NCBI RefSeq assembly: GCF_014190775.1 | Contig: NZ_JACHVP010000004.1 | Location: forward strand, 372,001 to 436,000 | Origin: Leifsonia aquatica | Lineage (GTDB): Bacteria > Actinomycetota > Actinomycetes > Actinomycetales > Microbacteriaceae | Reading direction: 5' to 3' | Length of the DNA: 64,000 nt | Part shown: positions 56,196 through 64,000 of the stretch, one piece after another | How positions within the stretch are numbered: the stretch's first letter is position 1 | How the letters are laid out: every line of letters begins with the position of its first letter | Program-made: the position numbers and the translations under genes | Notes under the pieces: model-generated | What the model saw: only the letters and a program-made list of their open reading frames with translations | What the model was told of the DNA's origin: nothing | Database searches by the model: none

Positions 56196-56767
56196 CACGG
56201 TTTCCTCTTCGGCTCCGCGCAACTGACGTGTACGCGCGCGATCTGTTGGATCTGCGATCGCTGCACACCGTCGAAGTCTCGATACGCCCACGGTGTCGGT
56301 TTTTCGCCTGTCACAAACGCCGCACCGCAAATCGTTCGCACGAATGCATCGTTTTCGACGCTCTGGGTCTCGGCGCCCGACGCTTCGCTAAAACAAATCT
56401 CGCGATCCATCGGACACTCGTGCCAATCAGTGATCTGCGATGCGATCAACGCCAACTCCGGACCTTGAGCTCGCTGATTGCGCGACAGCCCGAATGCGTT
56501 CTCTACTCGTGTCTGCGGAGTCACTAGGAGGGTCTCGCCTGTTCGAGCGTCGTAGACACCGATCTCGGACTCCTCCGGAGACTTGGTGAAGAACGCCCAG
56601 CCCTGCGGAACGGTCATCGCTACATATTCACGAACTTTGTCCCGGCCTTCCGGATTGAGGACGTTGCTCGGCCAACCGGCGTAGGCCGACACGAGGAACG
56701 CCGGCGCGAGGAGACAAGTTGCTAGGCCGAACCCGAGAAGTCGGCTTCGGTCGGCCCGTGTAACCAT
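56195..56767 (-). CDS. SdpA-family antimicrobial peptide system protein
   Basis: A 190-residue protein with one N-terminal membrane helix (about 9-30). The family hallmark PQGWAFFTKSPEE lies at residues 54-66 (SdpA proteins carry PxxWxFFTkxP). IGVYDARTGETL and a Cys-rich second half (Cys118, 125, 147, 183) follow, consistent with an extracytoplasmic fold held by disulfides. In the Bacillus system SdpA acts with SdpB in toxin maturation. It begins 3 nt after the SdpC-like stop. The Cys residues are a notable feature, given that the toxin has only one. Confidence 0.82.
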   Translation of the reverse strand: MVTRADRSRLLGFGLATCLLAPAFLVSAYAGWPSNVLNPEGRDKVREYVAMTVPQGWAFFTKSPEESEIGVYDARTGETLLVTPQTRVENAFGLSRNQRAQGPELALIASQITDWHECPMDREICFSEASGAETQSVENDAFVRTICGAAFVTGEKPTPWAYRDFDGVQRSQIQQIARVHVSCAEPKRKP

Positions 56768-56770
56768 GAT

Positions 56771-57424
56771 TCAGAGCGTTCGAGCTATCGTCGCCGCGAA
56801 TGCCTGGAGGTCGAAGTCTTTTGCGTCCTTGTCGGGCATGTAGTAGACCGCATAGACAGGAACTGCTACAGCTCCGACCACAGCTGCAACCACGACCGCC
56901 ACAGCGCTTCCGATGAAGAACCAGATCCCCACTACGCAGCGTCCGACCGCGGCTCCAGTGTCTTGAGCAGGAGCGAAAGATTCTATGTCGGCCCGAAACT
57001 GGACAATTGCAGCTTCGACAGCGAAGGGATCCCCGGACTGAAGTGGGATCGTCACCAAATCGTGGAACCCCGGGTCCGCTTCGTAAAGCGCCTCGAGGAC
57101 CGACTCATAGGCGGCTTGAGGCTGTTCCGGTGCCTTGACAGGCACGAGCTTCTCGGCGAGACCGGGATGTGCATCGGCAATACGCCCTCGTCCTGCAAGG
57201 AAAAGCATGACGATGTCCAGATCGTTGTACGTCGAGGCGGCGGTCTGGATCTCACTTCCCGAGGCGACCGGCGCCGGGTGTAGCACCGTGTTCGCTGATC
57301 CTTCCGCAGCAACGGCCGGTCCGCCCGACATCGTCATCGCGAATCCGACAGCCGTCACCATCGCAGCGCCCATCGAAGCGAGGCGGCGTGGTCGGCGGCC
57401 GCGTCTCATTTTGTTGGTGGCCAT
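56771..57424 (-). CDS. SdpC-like toxin precursor (sporulation-delaying-protein family)
   Basis: A 217-residue secreted precursor. Residues 1-40 are a Sec signal (Arg-rich n-region, core SMGAAMVTAVGFAMTM, cleavage near AVAA). The pro-region carries YNDLDIVMLFLAGRGRIADAHPGLAEKL (about 66-93), recalling the family segment GExLFxGLFFGxGxVA. A long hydrophobic segment at about 160-195 (GRCVVGIWFF onward) is placed where Bacillus SDP is excised, ahead of an acidic C-tail. It has one Cys (163), so the Cys-Cys bridge of Bacillus SDP is absent. It leads the operon sdpC-A-B-I. The ATG at 57424 has GAGGGA in front; upstream starts (to 57493) would cover the promoter. Confidence 0.8.
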   Translation of the reverse strand: MATNKMRRGRRPRRLASMGAAMVTAVGFAMTMSGGPAVAAEGSANTVLHPAPVASGSEIQTAASTYNDLDIVMLFLAGRGRIADAHPGLAEKLVPVKAPEQPQAAYESVLEALYEADPGFHDLVTIPLQSGDPFAVEAAIVQFRADIESFAPAQDTGAAVGRCVVGIWFFIGSAVAVVVAAVVGAVAVPVYAVYYMPDKDAKDFDLQAFAATIARTL

Positions 57425-57521
57425 GAAATCCCTCACTCCATTGTGTGTAGTACGGATATTTATGACCATACGGTAAATTTTAGATTCGGACAACGGTCTT
57501 GACGCCCTAGGGGCAGCGAAA
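57425..57521 (-). promoter_or_regulatory. AT-rich promoter region of the SDP-like operon with direct repeats
   Basis: An AT-rich stretch between hspR terminator and the SdpC-like start. TACGGATATTT (57451-57461) and TACGGTAAATTT (57469-57480) form a direct repeat with an 18-bp period, a plausible regulator site. No SdpR-type gene is nearby to bind it. Confidence 0.45.
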
Positions 57522-57548
57522 GGCCGGCACCCTCAACGGATACCGGCC
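57522..57548 (-). terminator. Terminator of the dnaK-hspR operon
   Basis: GGCCGG (57522-57527) pairs with CCGGCC (57543-57548). On the minus strand the hairpin lies about 17 nt after the hspR stop and is followed by TTTCG. It separates the heat-shock operon from the SDP-like operon. Confidence 0.6.
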
Positions 57549-57565
57549 GAAAAATCGAAAGCCGC

Positions 57566-57979
57566 CTACTGCTCCAGCGGCCGCCACACGACCAGCTGCG
57601 TGCTGCGGCGCACGCGGGTGCCGGCGCGCAGCGAGACGACCTCGCCCTCGGAGCCGGCGGCGAAGACGCGGCGGCCCGGACGGTTGAGCAGTTCGTCGGC
57701 GAGTGCCGACTCCAGCTCGCGCACGCGGGCGCTGAGCGAGCCCACCTGGTCTTCGAGCTCGATGATGCGGCGGATGCCCTCGAGGCTGACGCCCTCGGCG
57801 CCGAGCCGCGCGATCTCCTGCAGCTTCTCCACGTCGCGCATGGAGTACCGGCGCGACTTGCCGGCCGTCCGGCTGGGGCTGACGAGCCCCAGCCGGTCGT
57901 ACTGGCGGAGGGTCTGCGGGTGCATCCCGGCGAGCTCGGCCGCGATCGAGATGACGAAGACCGGGGTGTTCTCGTCCAT
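57566..57979 (-). CDS. hspR: HspR heat-shock repressor (MerR family)
   Basis: A 137-residue MerR-type repressor. FVISIAAELAGMHPQTLRQYDRLGLVSPSRTAGKSRRYSMRDVEKLQEIARL (about 8-59) is the winged HTH of HspR, including the characteristic MHPQTLRQYDRLGLV. A coiled coil follows (VGSLSARVRELESALADEL). It binds HAIR sites with DnaK as co-repressor and releases them on heat shock. It is last in dnaK-grpE-dnaJ-hspR, and matching HAIR sites lie before dnaK (61622-61706) and clpB (16342-16362). Confidence 0.96.
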   Translation of the reverse strand: MDENTPVFVISIAAELAGMHPQTLRQYDRLGLVSPSRTAGKSRRYSMRDVEKLQEIARLGAEGVSLEGIRRIIELEDQVGSLSARVRELESALADELLNRPGRRVFAAGSEGEVVSLRAGTRVRRSTQLVVWRPLEQ

Positions 57980-57981
57980 GG

Positions 57982-58983
57982 TCAGCCTCTGGCCTTCGCG
58001 AGAAGGTCCTCTCGCGGGTTCTCGTCGGGGAGCTTCGCGGCGAACGCCTCCAGGGCCTCCTTGGCCTCGGCGGAGAGGTGCGACGGGACGGCGACCTGGA
58101 CGACGGCGAGCAGATCGCCGGTGCCCTTCGGCGTCTCCACGCCGCGGCCCTTCACGCGCAGCACGCGGCCGCTCGGGGTACCGGGTGCGACACGGAGCTT
58201 GACCGGGTCGCCACCGAGAGTCGGGACCTCGATGGTGGCGCCGAGGGCCGCCTCCGCGAAGGTGACCGGGACGGTCACGCGCAGGTTGAGGCCGTCGCGC
58301 TCGAAGACGGGGTGCTTGCGCACGGTGACGGTGAGGACGATGTCGCCGGGCTCGCCGCCGTCCGGGCTGGGCTGCCCTTTGCCGCGCAGCTTGATCTTCT
58401 GGCCGTCGGAGACGCCGGCCGGAATCTTCACCTTGAAGGGCTTGCCGTCGGCCGACTGGAGGCTGATGGTCTCGCCGCGCGTGGCGGTGAGGAAGTCGAT
58501 GGTGGTGTGCGCGGTGACGTCGCGGCCGCGGGTCGGTCCTCCGTATCCGCGGTATCCGCCGGACGAGCTGCCGAAGCGCCCGTTGCCGAAGAGGCCGCCG
58601 AACACGTCGTCGAAGCCGCCATTCTGGCCGCCGCCCTGCTGGAACGTGTAGCCGCGCTGCTGGCCGCCGGCGCCGCCGAACATGCCGCCGAAGACGTCGT
58701 CGAAGCCGCCCTGCCCGGCCGAGCCGGGAGCCGTGAAGCGGGCTCCGCCTCCCATGGCGCGGATCTGGTCGTACTCCTTGCGCTCCTCGGCGTCGCTGAG
58801 CACCGAGTAGGCCTCGCTGACCTCCTTGAACTTCGCCTCGGCAGCGGCATCACCGGGGTTGGAGTCCGGGTGGTACTTGCGGGCGAGCTTGCGGTAGGTC
58901 TTCTTGAGGTCCGCTTCGCTGACGTCCTTGGAGACGCCGAGGACCTTGTAGAAGTCCTTGTCGAACCAGTCCTGGCTAGCCAC
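57982..58983 (-). CDS. dnaJ: DnaJ co-chaperone without zinc-finger domain
   Basis: A 333-residue J-protein. The J-domain (about 8-75) has FYKVLGVSKDVSEADLKKTYRKLARKYHPDSNPGD with the HPD motif that stimulates DnaK ATPase. The Gly/Phe-rich linker (about 85-170) has repeated FDDVFGGMFG units. C-terminal substrate domains follow (about 180-320), without any CxxCxGxG zinc repeats, so it is a type II/CbpA-like J-protein serving in the dnaK operon. The GTG at 58983 with AAAGGAGG is preferred over the ORF extension to 59037. Confidence 0.93.
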   Translation of the reverse strand: MASQDWFDKDFYKVLGVSKDVSEADLKKTYRKLARKYHPDSNPGDAAAEAKFKEVSEAYSVLSDAEERKEYDQIRAMGGGARFTAPGSAGQGGFDDVFGGMFGGAGGQQRGYTFQQGGGQNGGFDDVFGGLFGNGRFGSSSGGYRGYGGPTRGRDVTAHTTIDFLTATRGETISLQSADGKPFKVKIPAGVSDGQKIKLRGKGQPSPDGGEPGDIVLTVTVRKHPVFERDGLNLRVTVPVTFAEAALGATIEVPTLGGDPVKLRVAPGTPSGRVLRVKGRGVETPKGTGDLLAVVQVAVPSHLSAEAKEALEAFAAKLPDENPREDLLAKARG

Positions 58984-59100
58984 GGCGCCTCCTTTCGATC
59001 GTGATGGTCGTGGATGAAGTCTGCATGATGTCCGCACGGCGGGCGGCCGGAACGGCGGGACCGTGGCCCCGCCGCTCCGCCGTGCCGTGCATCCGGTCGA

Positions 59101-59694
59101 TCAGGCCGGGACCGCGACGACGACCTTCGCCACCCGGACGGTGGTCGAGCCCAGGCGGTAGCCGGTCTCGACGACGTCCGCGACGGTGTCGACCGTCACG
59201 CCCGGGGTGGGCTGCTGGAAGATCGCCTCGTGGATCTGCGGGTCGAAGGGCTCGCCCTTCTCGCCGTAGGGGGTGAGGCCGAGCCGCTCGACGTTGGTGC
59301 GCAGCTTGGCCGCGATGGTCGCGAACGCGCTGCCCTCGGTGAGGTCGCCGTGCTTCTCGGCGCGCTCCAGGTCGTCGAGCACCGGGATGAGGCCCTTGAC
59401 GGCCTCGCTCACGGCGCGCTCGCGCTCGACCTCGCGGTTGGCCTCCGTGCGCTTGCGGTAGTTCGCGTACTCCGCGGTGACCCGCTGGAGGTCGGCGAGC
59501 CGCTCCGCCGCGAGCGCGTCGGACGTGGTCTGGCCGGAGAGGACGTCCAGGTCGTCGTCCGACAGGACGGGACCCTCCTCGGCGGCCGGGCCGACGTCGA
59601 CGAGCTCCTCGTGCGACAGGTCGTGCTCGGACTGCTCCTCGCGCTCGGGGTCGGGCTCGCCCGATCCCGGAGCGCCGGGGTTCTGGTCCGACAT
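59101..59694 (-). CDS. grpE: GrpE nucleotide exchange factor
   Basis: A 197-residue GrpE. An acidic N-terminal tail (about 1-60) is followed by the long coiled-coil helix LQRVTAEYANYRKRTEANREVERERA (about 68-93) and the beta-domain GEPFDPQIHEAIFQQPTPGVTVDTVADVVETGYRLGSTTVRVAKVVVA (about 148-195). It releases ADP from DnaK. It starts 2 nt after the dnaK stop, so the two are translationally coupled. Confidence 0.97.
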   Translation of the reverse strand: MSDQNPGAPGSGEPDPEREEQSEHDLSHEELVDVGPAAEEGPVLSDDDLDVLSGQTTSDALAAERLADLQRVTAEYANYRKRTEANREVERERAVSEAVKGLIPVLDDLERAEKHGDLTEGSAFATIAAKLRTNVERLGLTPYGEKGEPFDPQIHEAIFQQPTPGVTVDTVADVVETGYRLGSTTVRVAKVVVAVPA

Positions 59695-59696
59695 GA

Positions 59697-61556
<1,860 letters not shown>

Positions 61557-61621
61557 ATGTGCTTTCTCTCCTTTGTTGCTGGTCTGCGTATTCGCTGGCC
61601 GGTGAAAATCTTGGGTCGAGA

Positions 61622-61706
61622 GTTGAGCCCCGACGACTCAACACTGCCACCCGGGGTGGAACGGTGTCAAGCGGGAGACCCAAAACTTGAGTACACATGA
61701 CTCAAC
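61622..61706. promoter_or_regulatory. Two HAIR operators in the dnaK promoter
   Basis: HAIR 1: GTTGAGC-N7-ACTCAAC (61622-61642). HAIR 2: CTTGAGT-N7-ACTCAAC (61686-61706), one mismatch from the consensus CTTGAGT-N7-ACTCAAG. They are 64 bp apart and flank a minus-strand TTGACA. This is the expected HspR control region. Confidence 0.93.
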
Positions 61707-61717
61707 TTTCAGGAGGG

Positions 61718-63301
61718 TCACAGTATTCCGGTTTCGGAGGATTCGTTGGACGGTTTCGGATCGGGCAGCCGCCGCATCCGCAGAGCATTGGCGACCCCGA
61801 GCAGCCCGGCCACGAGCGGCACGAGCAGGGCGATCTGCAGGGCGAGGGGACGCGCCTCGGTGTTGATGCGGACGACCTCCTCCCGCACCGATTCCGGCTC
61901 GCCCGCGAGCAGCTCGGCGAGGCTCGTGTTCGACATCAGCTGGGCGTCCTCCTCGAGCACGGCGGCGATCTGCTGCTTGTCGTCCGACGGGAGGATGGTG
62001 CTCGCCTGCGTCATCGACCCGAAGGTCGCGGCCAGCGTCGAGAGCATGATCGCCCCCGCGAACGCCAGGCCGAACGACAGCCCGAAGGAGCCGGCGGCGG
62101 AGTTGACCCCGGCGGCCTCGCTGACGCGCTCGTCCGAGATCGGCGAGAGCGTGTAGTTGTTGAGCTGCGAGACCAGCAGCCCCAGCCCGCAGCCGGAGAC
62201 GATGAGCGGCAGCGTGAGGTACCAGCCCGAGGTGGCGATCGGCACGAGCAGGATGACGACGGCGATCCCGACGACGACCAGCGCGAACCCCCAGAGGATG
62301 AGCGTCGCCGGTCGTCGCTTCAGCCCGCGCCCGGCCAGGAGCGCGACGGCGAACATGCTCAGGGAGAGCGGCGCGATCGAGAGGCCCGCCCAGAGCGCGT
62401 TGTACTCGAGCACCATCTGCAAGTAGATCGGCAGCGCGATCATGGTGCCGCCGAGGGCGATCTGCTGCAGCAGCTGCCCGGACGCTCCGGCCTGGAACAG
62501 CCTCGACCGGAACAGCGCGGGGTCCAGGAGGACGGCCTTCTCGCGCCTGCTGCGCCAGCGCAGCCAGAAGACCAGCCCGGCGAGCGCCGCCGCACCGAGC
62601 AGGATGAGCGCCAGCACCCGGTCGCCGCCCTCCTGCCAGACCAGGATCCCGGTGACGATGCCGCCCATCCCGATCACGGAGAGCAGCGCCCCGAACAGGT
62701 CGATCGACCGCGACCCCGCGTACGGGACGTCCTTCACCAGCCCGATTCCGGCGAGCACCACCGCGATGATCACGGCTTCGAGCAGGAACCCGACCCGCCA
62801 GGAGAGGAAGGTCGTGATGAACCCGCCGAGCAGCGGCCCGACCGCGGCGGCGATCGCCGCGGACGCCCCGACCAGCGCGTAGACCCGCTTCTGGTGATCG
62901 CCGGCGAAGTTGCCGTGGATGAGCGATTGCATGGCGGGCAGGAGGAGTGAGGCGCCGATCCCGCCGATGATCGCCCAGAAGATGATGACGGCGGTGAGGT
63001 CGCGCGCGAGGGTCATCGCGATCGCGCCCGCCGCGTAGCCGAGCAGCCCGAGGACGTACGCGAGCTTGCGCCCGATCAGGTCGCCCGTCTTGCCGCCGAT
63101 CAGGATGAACGCGGCCGAAACCAGTGCCTCCAGCGCGATCGCGCCCTGCACCCCGCTGACCGTCGTCCCGAGATCGCGCACCACGGCGGAGATGGACACG
63201 TTCATCAGGGAGGTGTCCACCACGAGCACGAACATCGCCATCGCGAGCAGGATGGCGAGCCGAGCATTGAAAGGCGCCGAGGCGTCGGAGCCGCCGGTCA
63301 T
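61718..63301 (-). CDS. DHA2-type MFS drug/ion exporter
   Basis: A 527-residue transporter with about 14 helices. Motif C-like and motif A elements: VVDTSLMNVSISAVVRDL in helix 1 and GGKTGDLIGRKLAYVLGLLGYAAG after helix 2 (GxxxDRxGRK type). The central ALLSVIGMGGIVTGILVWQEGG adds the extra two helices of DHA2. A large loop before the last helix is charged (DDKQQIAAVLEEDAQLM). It likely exports drugs or cations. The ATG at 63301 is used. It ends 11 nt before the second HAIR site, on the same strand as dnaK. Confidence 0.87.
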   Translation of the reverse strand: MTGGSDASAPFNARLAILLAMAMFVLVVDTSLMNVSISAVVRDLGTTVSGVQGAIALEALVSAAFILIGGKTGDLIGRKLAYVLGLLGYAAGAIAMTLARDLTAVIIFWAIIGGIGASLLLPAMQSLIHGNFAGDHQKRVYALVGASAAIAAAVGPLLGGFITTFLSWRVGFLLEAVIIAVVLAGIGLVKDVPYAGSRSIDLFGALLSVIGMGGIVTGILVWQEGGDRVLALILLGAAALAGLVFWLRWRSRREKAVLLDPALFRSRLFQAGASGQLLQQIALGGTMIALPIYLQMVLEYNALWAGLSIAPLSLSMFAVALLAGRGLKRRPATLILWGFALVVVGIAVVILLVPIATSGWYLTLPLIVSGCGLGLLVSQLNNYTLSPISDERVSEAAGVNSAAGSFGLSFGLAFAGAIMLSTLAATFGSMTQASTILPSDDKQQIAAVLEEDAQLMSNTSLAELLAGEPESVREEVVRINTEARPLALQIALLVPLVAGLLGVANALRMRRLPDPKPSNESSETGIL

Positions 63302-63405
63302 GCGCACATGAGAGCACAGGGCGCGCGGGTTTGGGTAGCCCGGGGGCCTCCGCCGCCCTCCCCGATTCACACTTTTCGCACAACCACCGTCGATAGCGTG
63401 GAGGC

Positions 63406-64000
63406 ATGGACCCAGCCCCTGCCGACGCCGACACCCCTGCTCTCGCCGGGGAGCACGGAGGGCCGCTGCTGTCGTCGCGCGCCATCGAGGCGCTGCAGAG
63501 CATCGACCCCGCGACACTGAGCGAAGTGCAGGCGTTCCGAGACGATTTCGCGCGGTTCATCATGCCGTACAAGTTCGGCATCGATGAGATCTCGACCAAG
63601 GTGTCCATCCTGCGCGAGGAGTTCGCGGAGCTGCACGAGTACAACCCGATCGAGCACATCTCGAGCCGGCTGAAGTCGGCCGAGAGCATCGAGCAGAAGG
63701 TCGTGCGCAAGAACTGCGAGCCGTCGTTCGAGGCGATCCGCGACGCGATCACCGACATCGCCGGGGTGCGCATCGTGTGCTCGTTCGTCTCCGACGTGTA
63801 CAGCGTGTTCGAGCTGCTCGTCGCCCAGGAGGACGTGCGCGTGCTCCGCGTGAAGGACTACATCGCGCACCCCAAGCCCAACGGCTACAAGAGCCTGCAC
63901 GTGATCGTGGAGGTCCCCGTCTTCCTCAGCGCCGGCCCGGTGCACGTGCCGGTCGAGATCCAGCTCCGCACGGTCGCGATGGACTTCTGGGCGAGCCTCG
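63406..64000 (+). CDS. Small alarmone synthetase, RelQ/YjbM-like (3' end outside window)
   Basis: The first 198 codons of a (p)ppGpp synthetase without HD hydrolase or TGS/ACT domains. The RelA_SpoT nucleotidyltransferase core shows HISSRLKSAESIEQKV, DIAGVRIVC (about 119-127), KPNGYKSLHVIVE (about 157-169) and VEIQLRTVAMDFWASL (about 183-198), with the acidic catalytic Glu in EIQLR. It makes alarmones during envelope or nutrient stress. A TAGCGT -10 box (63394-63399) lies 6 nt before the ATG, probably leaderless. Confidence 0.9.
   Translation, partial: MDPAPADADTPALAGEHGGPLLSSRAIEALQSIDPATLSEVQAFRDDFARFIMPYKFGIDEISTKVSILREEFAELHEYNPIEHISSRLKSAESIEQKVVRKNCEPSFEAIRDAITDIAGVRIVCSFVSDVYSVFELLVAQEDVRVLRVKDYIAHPKPNGYKSLHVIVEVPVFLSAGPVHVPVEIQLRTVAMDFWASL

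Noticed and set aside
54895-56330. SdpB-like gene as a vitamin K-dependent carboxylase or DoxX-type respiratory protein
   Set aside because: The PxGGDQ motif and the tight linkage with SdpA-, SdpC- and SdpI-like genes fit SdpB better than a generic HTTM protein.

Overview
The window is high-GC DNA with the gene content and signals of a Gram-positive actinobacterium. I infer Microbacteriaceae (Leifsonia-like) from the overall protein repertoire, and I could not check this by a search. Pointers are HspR/HAIR heat-shock control, a sortase-type LAxTG surface protein, Tat and lipobox signals, ABC sugar importers without a local ATPase, PPK2 and an ECF41 sigma factor. At least nine genes appear to be read from leaderless transcripts, with a TANNNT -10 box 6-7 nt before ATG/GTG. 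I see no rRNA, tRNA, CRISPR array, insertion sequence or origin.

Layout. 1-3066 (minus): processive GT2 glycosyltransferase and a membrane-anchored GH26 glycosidase, probably an exopolysaccharide pair. 3406-7289: small metabolic genes (cupin, PCD-glyoxalase fusion, lipoprotein, nitroreductase, zinc alcohol dehydrogenase). 7339-14158: a 1289-residue LAxTG-anchored beta-helix/Ig-like surface protein, divergent from a six-gene operon of DUF6916-like, GNAT and three phage-tail-collar proteins. 14155-23150: ClpB with an HspR-type operator, an AAA ATPase, PPK2, a MarR/oxidoreductase pair, a GNAT and an RlmG/RsmC-like methyltransferase. 23338-27244: amino-acid permease, amidohydrolase and TetR regulator. 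27237-29105: a compositionally foreign OLD-family nuclease, a candidate defence gene. 29260-34281: GH3 beta-glucosidase, sugar MFS and LacI with twin operators. 34297-37288: secreted serine protease and membrane esterase. 37445-43780: MacAB-like export operon with two adaptors and an extracytoplasmic repeat protein. 43781-44197: terminator and duplicated palindromic repeats. 44198-46431: kbl-tdh threonine degradation. 46537-51833: sugar ABC operon with LacI and a Gfo/Idh/MocA dehydrogenase. 51994-54706: isochorismatase-like hydrolase, membrane protein, and an ECF41 sigma factor with its carboxymuconolactone decarboxylase-like partner.

54895-57424 is the most striking locus. It is a compact, AT-richer four-gene operon resembling the Bacillus SDP cannibalism/bacteriocin system: an SdpC-like toxin precursor, SdpA, SdpB and an SdpI-like immunity protein, in the order C-A-B-I and without SdpR. 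It lies directly downstream of the dnaK-grpE-dnaJ-hspR operon (61556-57566). The window ends with a DHA2-type MFS exporter and the start of a small alarmone synthetase.

Regulatory logic visible in the DNA: three HAIR operators (one at clpB, two at dnaK) link the chaperones to HspR. Two TGTTACR-N16-CGTC elements link the ECF41 factor to itself and to its partner gene. Paired palindromes sit at both LacI systems, the MarR pair and the TetR/amidohydrolase pair. Three groups of intergenic palindromic repeats (21142/43876/44040; 52741/54777; 23190/23267) are not explained by genes.
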